Shown: positions 8,617 to 16,930 of the stretch, piece after piece
How positions within the stretch are numbered: the stretch's first letter is position 1
Layout of the letters: each line of letters starts with the position of its first letter
NCBI GenBank assembly: GCA_021166685.1
Contig: JAJPEU010000010.1
Coordinates: 248,001 to 312,000 of the forward strand
Source of the DNA: Sulfurovum sp.
GTDB lineage: Bacteria > Campylobacterota > Campylobacteria > Campylobacterales > Sulfurovaceae
DNA: 64,000 nucleotides
Reading direction: 5' to 3'
Made by a program: the position numbers and the translations under genes
Notes under the pieces: model-generated
Seen by the model: the letters and a program-made list of their open reading frames with translations, nothing else
Database searches by the model: none
What the model was told of the DNA's origin: nothing

Positions 8617-9300
8617 TTATTCCTTTGTATCCAAATGGGCTGTGAGTGTGCCTACGGCTACATTTTTGCCGCGAATATGCTCTTTGGCAAACTCTACGAT
8701 CTTGCCGTGGAAGCGTGCAAAAACCGCGTGCAGCGTGACGGGCTTTTCATAGCATTGCACGATCTTGCCAAAGTGGGCCTCGATCCCCTCCTCCATCCAT
8801 TCTTGCAGCTGCATATAGTCCTCAAACGTGTACCCTAAAGCATCCATCAGTCTTTGCGTATAGCTGTCAACGACAAAAACTTCGCGTCCGCATGCATAGC
8901 ACAGGATGGAGTCCGCGCTCTCCATGCCTATACCTTTTTGCGAAAGCAGCCATTCCCTGTCCGCCTTTTTTTTAAAAGCTTCAAAACCGCCAAAATCCTC
9001 AATCATATGTTTGCATAGCCGCTGAAGCCTTGCAGCTTTGGTGTTGTAAAAGCCGCTGGGTTTGATCAGTGAGGCGATTTGCGCCAGATCGCAACGGCTC
9101 AGTGCTTCAGGCGAGCAAAGCCCCTGCTCTTTGAGTTGCGCAAGAGACATCTCTACCTTTTCCCACTTGGTTTGCTGTGTGAGGATCGCTCCGATAACCA
9201 CTTCAAAGGTGCCGCTGTTTGGCCACCATAAGGGATCCCTTTGTGTGCGAAGATACCCCATTTTTTTAAGTGCACAAAATAGATCGTAACTGCTCTGCAC
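8617..9300 (-). CDS. 3-methyladenine DNA glycosylase, MagIII-like (HhH-GPD family)
   Basis: A 227-aa base-excision glycosylase of the endonuclease III superfamily, closest by eye to H. pylori MagIII. Shared features are WWPNSGTFEVVIGAILTQQTKWE, IKPSGFYNTKAARL, the helix-hairpin-helix QKGIGMESADSILCYAC, the catalytic-region VVDSYTQRL, and the C-terminal ARFHGKIVEF. The C-terminal four-cysteine [4Fe-4S] cluster of true Nth enzymes is absent, as in MagIII. Expected role: removal of 3-methyladenine from alkylated DNA. Confidence 0.85.
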   Translation of the reverse strand: MQSSYDLFCALKKMGYLRTQRDPLWWPNSGTFEVVIGAILTQQTKWEKVEMSLAQLKEQGLCSPEALSRCDLAQIASLIKPSGFYNTKAARLQRLCKHMIEDFGGFEAFKKKADREWLLSQKGIGMESADSILCYACGREVFVVDSYTQRLMDALGYTFEDYMQLQEWMEEGIEAHFGKIVQCYEKPVTLHAVFARFHGKIVEFAKEHIRGKNVAVGTLTAHLDTKE

Positions 9301-9474
9301 AAAAACCCTTTATTTTTTTGAAAGTATAGCAAAATTGCGATTTTATCGAGAAATCGAATCAATCGTTTTTGTATCCAGATGCAAAATGTAAAAATTGCAC
9401 TCCGACTGACATAATACATGCGATATAATACCGGATAAGTCAATAAAAATATTATATAATATAAAAGGCGTCAA

Positions 9475-10635
9475 ATGATAGAGTCGGGGTTTATGTATTT
9501 GGCTGTTTTGGCAATAATGGCGGCATCCATAGTTTTCTTGGAGCAGCGAATACAAGCTAAGATCTTCAAGTATCTTCCGGGCATCGTCGTTCTGTACTTT
9601 GCGGTGATGCTTTTTTCTACTTTCGGCGTATGGCAAAAAACAGAAAGCATCAACACTGTTTATATAACCCTCAAAACCAATCTTCTTCCGGCAATGATTT
9701 TTTTGATGCTGCTTGGAGCGGATATGCGCCAAATATTTAAGCTTGGCAAAAAAATGCTGGTCGCATTTTTTCTTGCTTCTTTGAGTATCGCGCTGGGATT
9801 TATCTTCACTTTCGCTCTTTTTCATACATATTTTGAAGCTGACGCATGGAAAGCGTTTGCTGCGCTTAGCGGTTCATGGATGGGCGGTACGGGCAATATG
9901 GTTGCTATACAGGGGGCGCTGGATGTTCCCGATAGCAAGATGGGTTACGTTCTTCTTATCGACTCTATTGATTATGCGATATGGGTGATGATCCTTTTGG
10001 CCCTGGTCCCGATTGCAAATCATTTCAATGCATGGAGCAAAGCAGATACTTCCGTCATCGATAGAGTGAGCGAGAAATTGACACAAAACAAATCCAGCGA
10101 AAAGATCGATTTTGCGTCTTTGTTTATGCTTTTGTCTTCAAGCCTATTGGTTTGTGCATTCAGTCAGTATGGGGCATCTTTTTTGCCCGAAACATCGTTT
10201 TTGAGTACTTCTGGCTGGGTTGTACTTTGCGCAACGGTTTTTGGCATCTTGTTTGCCATGACATCCTTGGCGAAACTTGCAGGCTCAATGGAGCTTGGAA
10301 ATATAATGCTGTATCTGATCGTGGCACTTGTGGCTTCTCGTGCAAATTTTTCAGAACTCACAGAAGCCCCCCTGTATATCTTTGCGGGATTTATGGTGAT
10401 TGCGGTGCATGGGGTATTGATGGTTATTTTTGCCAAACTTTTCAAGCTTGATCTTTTTGTTATCGGGGTAGCTTCACTGGCAAATATCGGCGGAGTGGCT
10501 TCGGCACCCATCTTGGCCTCGGCATACTCAAGGGCCCTTATCCCGATCGGAGTACTTATGGCGATGATGGGGTATGTCATAGGGACATTTGGCGGTTTAA
10601 CGGTAGGCAAAATCCTGCAAATGATTAGTGCTTAA
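9475..10635 (+). CDS. DUF819-family integral membrane protein
   Basis: A 386-aa inner-membrane protein with about ten hydrophobic helices and the DUF819 (YjcL-like) signatures MLLGADMRQI, GSWMGGTGNM and, near the end, ANIGGVASAPILASAYS. The duplicated helical layout and GGTGN/GGVAS motifs resemble transporter families that bind a substrate in broken helices, but the substrate of DUF819 proteins is not established. AAAAGGCG lies 5 bases before the ATG and an AT-rich TATAAT-like box at about 9455. Transcribed alone. Confidence 0.8.
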   Translation: MIESGFMYLAVLAIMAASIVFLEQRIQAKIFKYLPGIVVLYFAVMLFSTFGVWQKTESINTVYITLKTNLLPAMIFLMLLGADMRQIFKLGKKMLVAFFLASLSIALGFIFTFALFHTYFEADAWKAFAALSGSWMGGTGNMVAIQGALDVPDSKMGYVLLIDSIDYAIWVMILLALVPIANHFNAWSKADTSVIDRVSEKLTQNKSSEKIDFASLFMLLSSSLLVCAFSQYGASFLPETSFLSTSGWVVLCATVFGILFAMTSLAKLAGSMELGNIMLYLIVALVASRANFSELTEAPLYIFAGFMVIAVHGVLMVIFAKLFKLDLFVIGVASLANIGGVASAPILASAYSRALIPIGVLMAMMGYVIGTFGGLTVGKILQMISA

Positions 10636-10705
10636 TTTTTTTAAATATTTCACGATTTTCACACTGTATTTGGATAAAATATCACTTATTTATAAAGGAA
10701 ATAAA

Positions 10706-11428
10706 ATGAAAAAATATCTTAAGTACATTGCGTTGGCCGGGGCATTTTCATCAGCAGCTTTTTTTGGCGGTTGTGCAACGGATGATTATGGTTACCCAAA
10801 TGGGTATGGCTACAATGATTACGGTTACTACAACGATCCTTACCGTTCTTCTGTGTTGGCGGTCTACAGCTATCCCTACTATACTGACAGACCATACTAT
10901 ATTTATGGGGGCAGATATTACTATGGCGGGTACTACCGTGACGGATACTACTATTATCGTGGGCGAAAATTGCGCGGCGGGAAATTTTATCAGCACCATC
11001 ACACCAAGCATCGAAGAGACGTGCGCACCATAGATAGAACGCCTCAGTATCAAACTCGCAGCACACTGGGCCGCACTTACCAAGATCAGGATAGATACCG
11101 CTATATTAATACGGCAAGAGAGCGCCGAAATAGTGAAGCAACACGAAATTATCAGATACAAGAAACCAGAAGCACGCTTCAAAACCGTGACGGTTACCGC
11201 AACATGAATATTAACCGTGAAAGAGAGCGTAAAATTACACAAAAAACACTTGCCAATCAAGAGCAACGCCGTAATTTTGGTGTAAATAAAGAAAATAAAT
11301 ACAGAGAAAGAAACGCCTACCAACACAAGATACAAACACGAAAAGAGGAGCCAAAAGTAAGAGAGACGTATCGCAACAGAAACGATAACGAGGAAAATCG
11401 AGCAGCCAATCCTTTTGAGCGAAGATAG
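10706..11428 (+). CDS. Tyrosine-rich lipoprotein of low complexity
   Basis: The ATG at 10706, preceded by AAAGGAAATAAA, gives 240 aa and a lipoprotein signal with lipobox FFGGC (Cys about residue 23). The ORF-track start at 10628 is too early. After the cysteine comes a Gly/Tyr-rich stretch (about 25-90: YGYPNGYGYNDYGYYNDPY...) followed by a strongly basic, Arg/Asn/Gln-rich tail of about 140 residues. There is no recognisable domain. It resembles surface-exposed low-complexity lipoproteins; a structural or adhesive role would be a guess. Confidence 0.7.
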   Translation: MKKYLKYIALAGAFSSAAFFGGCATDDYGYPNGYGYNDYGYYNDPYRSSVLAVYSYPYYTDRPYYIYGGRYYYGGYYRDGYYYYRGRKLRGGKFYQHHHTKHRRDVRTIDRTPQYQTRSTLGRTYQDQDRYRYINTARERRNSEATRNYQIQETRSTLQNRDGYRNMNINRERERKITQKTLANQEQRRNFGVNKENKYRERNAYQHKIQTRKEEPKVRETYRNRNDNEENRAANPFERR

Positions 11429-11502
11429 CAAACCCTGCTTTATAAGAGGGAAAATGGCAAAATACAAAATAAATACCATTTTCCTTTCAGGATAAAACAC
11501 TA

Positions 11503-12576
11503 ATGAAAATCAAAGAGATCAGAACAGTTCTTTTTAAGGCGCCGCTCAAGACCCCTTTTAAAACAGCCCTTAGAAGGGTTGATCAGCTGGAAGATCTTGT
11601 TGTTGTTGTCGAGTGCGATGACGGCAGCGTAGGTTATGGCGAAGGAGCTCCCACTCCCGCAATCACGGGTGAAACAATTGGCTCAATGATTGCAGCCATT
11701 GAATACATCAAGCCTTCACTTCTTGGGCTTGATATGGAAGAGTTTGATACCGTCTTACAAAAAATACACAATTCAATAGTGAAAAATACGACAGCAAAAT
11801 CTGCAATTGAAATCGCCTTCTATGATCTTAGGGCCAAAAATCTGAAGCTTCCTCTTTACCGCATGCTCGGCGGAACACAAAAAGTTTTTAAAACCGATAT
11901 TACCATCAGCATGAACCAGATAGACAAAATGGTATTTGACAGTCTTGATGCGCTTGAAAGAGGATACGAGATACTTAAAGTTAAGGTCGGTGACAATCCG
12001 CAAAAGGATATCCAACGAATCAGGGCGATCTGGGATGCCGTGGGCAAAAAAGCAGTCTTGCGGCTTGATGCCAACCAAGGATGGAGTGCCGCTCAGAGTG
12101 TTGAAGTGCTCCAAAGTCTCGAAAAGGCAGGCATAATGCCCGAGCTTATCGAGCAGCCTGTAAAAGCAGACGATCTTGCGGGACTCAGATACATTAAAGA
12201 AAGAGTGCAAACCCCTCTGCTCGCAGATGAATCAGTTTTTTCAATCAAAGATGCCATCACCCTGCTGGAACAGCACGCCGTAGACTATATCAATATTAAA
12301 TTGGCAAAAACAGCGGGTATCACCCAGGCGCTCAAGCTTGCAGATATTGTGAACGGCTTTGGGGTCAAATGTATGCTGGGCTGTATGCTGGAAGGCCCTT
12401 TTTCTGTAGCCGCCGGCGCGCATGTCGCTTCAGCCAAAGCCCACATCATTACAATGATAGACCTTGATGCGGTGAGTCTGCTTTCACATAATCCGGTTCA
12501 AACTTCCGTGCAATTTGAAGAAAGTCAGATTGCACTTAGTGAGGAAATCGGATTGGGAGTGAGCCTTTTGTCTTAA
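11503..12576 (+). CDS. L-Ala-D/L-Glu (dipeptide) epimerase
   Basis: A 357-aa enolase-superfamily enzyme of the muconate-lactonising subgroup. It carries the diagnostic residues of dipeptide epimerases: KVKVG (KxK, near 160), LRLDANQGW (metal Asp), IEQPV (metal Glu), LADESVF (metal Asp) and INIKLAKTAGI (catalytic Lys). It is expected to interconvert L-Ala-D-Glu and L-Ala-L-Glu from murein turnover in the cytoplasm. The next gene is an NlpC/P60 murein hydrolase, the pairing found in B. subtilis ykfB-ykfC, which supports the assignment. TTTCAGGATAAAAC precedes the ATG. Confidence 0.85.
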   Translation: MKIKEIRTVLFKAPLKTPFKTALRRVDQLEDLVVVVECDDGSVGYGEGAPTPAITGETIGSMIAAIEYIKPSLLGLDMEEFDTVLQKIHNSIVKNTTAKSAIEIAFYDLRAKNLKLPLYRMLGGTQKVFKTDITISMNQIDKMVFDSLDALERGYEILKVKVGDNPQKDIQRIRAIWDAVGKKAVLRLDANQGWSAAQSVEVLQSLEKAGIMPELIEQPVKADDLAGLRYIKERVQTPLLADESVFSIKDAITLLEQHAVDYINIKLAKTAGITQALKLADIVNGFGVKCMLGCMLEGPFSVAAGAHVASAKAHIITMIDLDAVSLLSHNPVQTSVQFEESQIALSEEIGLGVSLLS

Positions 12577-12665
12577 TTTTTGCAATCTAGGATTGTTTCG
12601 TATGCTATAATAAAAGAAGAAAAGGTTCGTTTTTTTGATAAGATAAAACACACAGAAGGCAAAAG

Positions 12666-13991
12666 ATGAAAATGAAAATAGTAGGGGTATTTTTGTTGAG
12701 CATGAGTATTCTGCATGCAGAATATATTCTTAAGCAAAGCCATAGAGCCAAAAGCAAAATAGATTTGATGCCTCAAAATAAAGTTGCCGATATGAAATCC
12801 ATTCCTCAAGATCCTGCGTACTATGCAAATCAGATAAAACCATTTTCGGCACACAAGCAGCAGGCACTTGATAAAGAGTTCAATAAAAAGTATTTTTATC
12901 CTTGGGAGCTAAGCAAGCTGGATATACCTGCGGATGATTTTGGATGGGAAGAGCGTTTTGTTGTTCAAAAACCTATTTTCAGAGAAAATGGAAAAATAAT
13001 ACCTCCTTCAATCTATGGCCAATGGCTTGAAAATGCCAATATGTCACAAATAGACACCAAAAAATACAAAGCAATCACCATACGCCATACGGATGTGAAG
13101 GCATTGCCTACTACAGAATCATTTTACCGTGACCCTAAAAAAGTCGGAGAAGGTTTTCCGTTTGACTACAATCAAAACTCTACCTATCACATCAATGTTC
13201 CTCTTTATATTTCTCATTTCTCTAAAGATAAAAGATGGGCGTTTGTGCGCGGTGCATATACATTCGGCTGGGTGAAAGTGAATGATCTCGCTTTGGTTGA
13301 TAAAGTTTTTATCGAAACATTTAAAAACGGAAACTATGCAATGGTAATCAAAGACAACCTCAGGCTTTATCGCAACAACCATCAAGAAACCATAGTAAAA
13401 CTCGGATCTCTTTTCCCTGCCGCAAAAGATCAAAAACACTATCTGACTGCCTCAAGGGATACCAAAGGCAGAGCGCATATTCAAAAAGTAAGTGTACAAG
13501 ACCCCCGCACCATAGCTAAAAAACCTCTTGCTTTTACACCTCAAAATGTAGCAATGCTCGCCAAAGAGTTCTATGGGGAGCCTTATGGTTGGGGCGGAGG
13601 CTATGAATGTCGTGACTGTTCTGCTACTACGAGAGATTTTTTGGGAGCGTTTGGTATTTTTCTGGAACGCAATTCCGGCAAGCAAGCAAAAGAAGGTGAA
13701 AGAATTTCAATCGCCGGTTTGCATAAATCCCATAAAAAAAGAAAGATCATCACAGAAGCCGAACCTTTCAGGTCCTTACTTTATGTTCCCGGACATATAG
13801 TGCTTTATCTTGGAGAATATAAGGGGGAACCTGTGATAATGCATACCTATTGGGGTGTGCGAAAAAATGACGGCACCAAACTGATTACGGGGCGTACGAT
13901 CATTACGAGCACTGAACCCGGAAAAGAACGTTCAGACATCAAAGAACAGAGCAAATTAATTAATACGCTTCAAACGATTGTTTCGTTCTAA
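12666..13991 (+). CDS. SH3b/NlpC-P60 murein endopeptidase
   Basis: A 441-aa exported cysteine peptidase. The signal peptide is at residues 1-18. A middle region with SH3b-like segments (WAFVRGAYTFGWVKVNDLALVD) precedes a C-terminal NlpC/P60 domain from about 300. The catalytic Cys lies in YECRDCSATTRDF and the catalytic His in VPGHIVLYLGEY, with a further His in MHTYWG. Family members cut the gamma-D-Glu-diaminopimelate bond of peptidoglycan peptides, releasing L-Ala-D-Glu, the substrate of the epimerase encoded 89 bases upstream. Together they suggest a murein-peptide recycling pair. Confidence 0.85.
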   Translation: MKMKIVGVFLLSMSILHAEYILKQSHRAKSKIDLMPQNKVADMKSIPQDPAYYANQIKPFSAHKQQALDKEFNKKYFYPWELSKLDIPADDFGWEERFVVQKPIFRENGKIIPPSIYGQWLENANMSQIDTKKYKAITIRHTDVKALPTTESFYRDPKKVGEGFPFDYNQNSTYHINVPLYISHFSKDKRWAFVRGAYTFGWVKVNDLALVDKVFIETFKNGNYAMVIKDNLRLYRNNHQETIVKLGSLFPAAKDQKHYLTASRDTKGRAHIQKVSVQDPRTIAKKPLAFTPQNVAMLAKEFYGEPYGWGGGYECRDCSATTRDFLGAFGIFLERNSGKQAKEGERISIAGLHKSHKKRKIITEAEPFRSLLYVPGHIVLYLGEYKGEPVIMHTYWGVRKNDGTKLITGRTIITSTEPGKERSDIKEQSKLINTLQTIVSF

Positions 13992-14052
13992 TGCGGTACT
14001 TTCTTTTTTACCGATGTTAGGCTAAAATACGCTCATGAGAAAGAATGAAAAA

Positions 14053-14637
14053 ATGAAACTATTTACAACGACTGTGAATGCCGGAAAATTTAAAGGGCAT
14101 AAAATAGAGATACCTGATATCAGTACAACCCGAAGTTCAAAAGCAATACTGAGAGAATCGCTTTTTAACACCTTGCAGTTTGACATTATAGATAAAAACT
14201 TTGTAGAGGTTTTTGCCGGAAGCGGTTCTATCGGACTGGAGGCGCTAAGCCGTGGTGCAGGAGAGTGCTATTTCATCGAATATAATAAAGCGGCCTTTCA
14301 TGTCTTGGAGTCCAATGTCAAAAAACTTGATCCAAGCCATTGCCATCTCTTTTACGGTGACAGTTTTGAAAAATTTTCGGTTGTTTATGAGTTGGTAAAA
14401 AGAAGCCATGAAAAAACTTACTTTTACTTCGATCCTCCTTTTTCTACGCGTGAGGGAATGGATGAGGTTTATGATAAGACTATGGCACTCATACAAAGCA
14501 TAGAACCTGAAGTATGCGAGATGGTGATCGTGGAGCATATGACGAACTTTGAAATGCCTCATACAATAGGCGCTTTAAATTTTTTCAAACATAAAAAATT
14601 TGGCAGAAGCACCATGAGTTATTATCGACCTCTTTGA
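14053..14637 (+). CDS. rsmD: 16S rRNA (guanine-966-N2)-methyltransferase
   Basis: This enzyme methylates G966 of 16S rRNA in the 30S subunit, using SAM. The AGKFKGHKIEIPD N-terminus, TRSSKAILRESLFNTL, VFAGSGSIGLEALSRGA (SAM motif I) and YFDPPFS (the N-methyltransferase DPPY-like motif) define RsmD. The ATG at 14053 follows GAGAAAG at ribosome-binding distance and gives 194 aa. The ORF-track start at 14035 lies about 8 bases after a TAAAAT box and would need a leaderless message. Confidence 0.9.
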   Translation: MKLFTTTVNAGKFKGHKIEIPDISTTRSSKAILRESLFNTLQFDIIDKNFVEVFAGSGSIGLEALSRGAGECYFIEYNKAAFHVLESNVKKLDPSHCHLFYGDSFEKFSVVYELVKRSHEKTYFYFDPPFSTREGMDEVYDKTMALIQSIEPEVCEMVIVEHMTNFEMPHTIGALNFFKHKKFGRSTMSYYRPL

Positions 14638-14700
14638 GGACTGATATTTTCTTTACTTTTGCCGGAATCGGTGCTATACTAAATTGAAAAAAGGGTTGCA

Positions 14701-15141
14701 ATGGATTATAACGAGCAGATGAAAAAATATTATGAACGATGCAATATAGATCTGCTGAAAGGCCGTCTTAAAGCATCTTTGGAAAAAGCCAAAGAAGAGA
14801 TTAAAGAGATCAGGGTGGATGCATTGGACCTTGAAAATATGGTCTTGATTGATGTGAGAGAAGCAGATGAATTCTCTACCGGTATCATACCTGCCAAAAA
14901 GATTTTTACCATTCCAAGAGGAAAATTGGAATTTGCGGTTGATGATACTCTGGTCAATGTCAGTGACCGTCTTGTCGTTTGCTATTGCCTTAAAGGTGCA
15001 CGGGGACTGCTGGCTGCAAAGTCATTAAAGGATCTGGGCTTTGAAAATGTAGTGAGCCTTCAAGGCGGTATAGAAAATTGGGTTAAATCAGGCAAATCGA
15101 TCAAGAATTATCTTGGTTATTTTACACTTGAAAAAGCGTAA
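14701..15141 (+). CDS. Cytoplasmic rhodanese-domain protein
   Basis: A 146-aa single-domain rhodanese with a 40-residue helical N-terminal extension and no signal peptide. The domain shows LIDVREADEFSTGIIPAKKIFTIPRG, the active-site loop CYCLKGARG with candidate catalytic cysteine, and VVSLQGGIENWVKSG. It likely carries a persulfide in the cytoplasm; its partner is unknown. AAAAAAGGG precedes the ATG by about 7 bases. Confidence 0.82.
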   Translation: MDYNEQMKKYYERCNIDLLKGRLKASLEKAKEEIKEIRVDALDLENMVLIDVREADEFSTGIIPAKKIFTIPRGKLEFAVDDTLVNVSDRLVVCYCLKGARGLLAAKSLKDLGFENVVSLQGGIENWVKSGKSIKNYLGYFTLEKA

Positions 15142-15176
15142 AGATCCATGCCATTATTATCATAAAAAGAAAAAGT

Positions 15177-15929
15177 ATGAGTAAAAAAGAAGATCATATC
15201 GCCCTCTTTATAGATTGCGACAATATTTCCCATAAAGCAATCGAGGGTATTATTAGTGAATTGAGCAAATACGGTATTGTAAATATACGTCAGGCGTATG
15301 GCAACTGGACCAAAGACAATCTCAAAAACTGGGAGGAAAAACTGTTGGAATTTGCTATCAAGCCTATTCAGCAGTTTGACTACTCTAAAAATAAAAATGC
15401 AACTGATATTCTGATGACGATTGATGCAATAGACTTGCTTCACACGAAAGATATCGATGCCTTTGCTTTTGCGACCAGCGACAGCGATTTTACCCCGGTG
15501 GTTATGCGCGTACAGGCAGAGGGAATCAAAGTCTACGGCTTTGGCGAGAAAAAAACCCCAAAACCCTTCATGGCGGCATGCTCGCAGTTTATTTTCACGG
15601 AAAAATTAATGACGCCCGAGAGGAAAAATCCAAGCAGCAGCGAATCGAGTCTCGTTCAGGCCCCCATACGTAAAGGCGGAAAAGAGATGCGTGCAGATAC
15701 ATGGCTGGTTAATTTGCTTAGAAATGCCGTGGAGCAAACTATGGATGAGCACGGCTGGGCCAATCTTGCAGACGTGGGTCAATATATTAACAACAGCTCT
15801 TCCTTTTCGCCTGTCAATTATGGCTATAAAAAACTAAGCAATCTTATGGATGAGATTGACTTGTTTGATATCTATTTGGATGAGGAAAGCAAGCAGATGA
15901 GTATACGGGATAAGCGGTTTGGCAACTGA
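15177..15929 (+). CDS. NYN-domain ribonuclease-like protein with OST-HTH/LOTUS domain
   Basis: A 250-aa protein in two parts. Residues 8-140 form a LabA-like NYN (PIN-fold) domain with the acidic residues of an RNA-cleaving site: ALFIDCDNIS, NKNATDILMTIDAIDLL and ATSDSDFTPVVMRVQAEG. After a Ser/Pro linker, residues 175-245 match the OST-HTH/LOTUS fold (LLRNAVEQTMDEHGWANLADVGQYI..., KKLSNLMDEIDLFDI), an RNA-binding module. Together they suggest an RNA-targeted nuclease; the target is unknown. The message begins 35 bases after the rhodanese stop. Confidence 0.82.
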   Translation: MSKKEDHIALFIDCDNISHKAIEGIISELSKYGIVNIRQAYGNWTKDNLKNWEEKLLEFAIKPIQQFDYSKNKNATDILMTIDAIDLLHTKDIDAFAFATSDSDFTPVVMRVQAEGIKVYGFGEKKTPKPFMAACSQFIFTEKLMTPERKNPSSSESSLVQAPIRKGGKEMRADTWLVNLLRNAVEQTMDEHGWANLADVGQYINNSSSFSPVNYGYKKLSNLMDEIDLFDIYLDEESKQMSIRDKRFGN

Positions 15930-16111
15930 CAGGTTTTCTAAACGTTATCGCTCCTCTTTAAACCTTGATTTTCCCATTGTGCAATATGCGGAAAGAGCAA
16001 ACGGAAGAGCTTTGTATGACAGTTGCGTATAGCGCAGGCATTGAATACTTTACACTTTTTTAATATATAGTGATATTATAATGATATTAATTTGCAGGTG
16101 AGCAATCAAAA

Positions 16112-16918
16112 ATGAGAAAATATATCCTTCTTTATTTTATTACATTGGTTTTTCTTCAAGCAAATATTATGGATTTTATGCTATCCCCTTTCAAAGATAG
16201 CAATGAATCAAAACCGCAGATGTCTGAAATAAGCAAAAAAGAGAACAATGCATCCGATTCTCAAAAATCCCAACCGGTCAAAATAGAAGAAAATGTATCC
16301 AAGTTTCAAACGGCCAAAGCCGAAGATAAAGGTTTTTTTAAATCCGTCGTATCCTTTTTTAAAAAAGAAGACAATACAAGCAAACCTATAAAATATGAAA
16401 ATGCCAAAGAGGGAAATACCGGCATATTTGATTTCATCTTTTCCGTTTTCAGGGAAGAAAATACAACCCAACCTCCAATATCTGACACCATGAAGGCGGA
16501 TCTGGTCATGATCGTTAAATCGCAAAATGCTTTGTATCTTTCAAATAAAGGAAAAGTTTTCAGAACCTATAGAGTTGCTTTGGGAAGCAATCCCATAGGG
16601 CCTAAAGTGGCAGAAGGAGACAAAAAAACTCCGGAAGGTTTCTATACACTCGATTTTTTTAAATGCAACAGTACGTTTTATAAAGCTTTTCATATCTCAT
16701 ATCCGAATGCGCAGGATATCGCAAATGCCAGAAAATTGGGCAGAAAACCCGGCGGACAGATAATGATACACGGACAACCCAATAACAGGACATGGGCAAA
16801 AAAATATATCAAACCAAACGAGAATTGGACGGCGGGGTGCATAGCGCTTTTAAATAATGAAATGGATGAACTATTAAAATTTGTTGAGGTGGGGACCCCT
16901 ATCCTTATCAAACCGTAA
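16112..16918 (+). CDS. Exported L,D-transpeptidase (YkuD/YafK type)
   Basis: A 268-aa secreted protein: signal peptide at residues 1-18, a linker of about 110 residues with degenerate repeats (FMLSPFKDSNESKP, VVSFFKKEDNTSKP, IFSVFREENTTQP), then a YkuD domain at about 128-268. The catalytic motif is complete: IMIHGQPN supplies the His and NWTAGCIALLNNEM the nucleophilic Cys; GDKKTPEGFYTLD is the typical YafK-like segment. Enzymes of this fold make 3-3 peptidoglycan cross-links or trim or anchor proteins. The exact reaction is not readable. Confidence 0.85.
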   Translation: MRKYILLYFITLVFLQANIMDFMLSPFKDSNESKPQMSEISKKENNASDSQKSQPVKIEENVSKFQTAKAEDKGFFKSVVSFFKKEDNTSKPIKYENAKEGNTGIFDFIFSVFREENTTQPPISDTMKADLVMIVKSQNALYLSNKGKVFRTYRVALGSNPIGPKVAEGDKKTPEGFYTLDFFKCNSTFYKAFHISYPNAQDIANARKLGRKPGGQIMIHGQPNNRTWAKKYIKPNENWTAGCIALLNNEMDELLKFVEVGTPILIKP

Positions 16919-16930
16919 CGGAATTGAAAT

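Noticed and set aside
10751-11500. 249-aa minus-strand ORF opposite the tyrosine-rich lipoprotein
   Set aside because: Its valine/isoleucine/serine-rich make-up is the antisense reading of Tyr/Arg-rich codons; the plus-strand gene has a ribosome-binding site and a lipobox.
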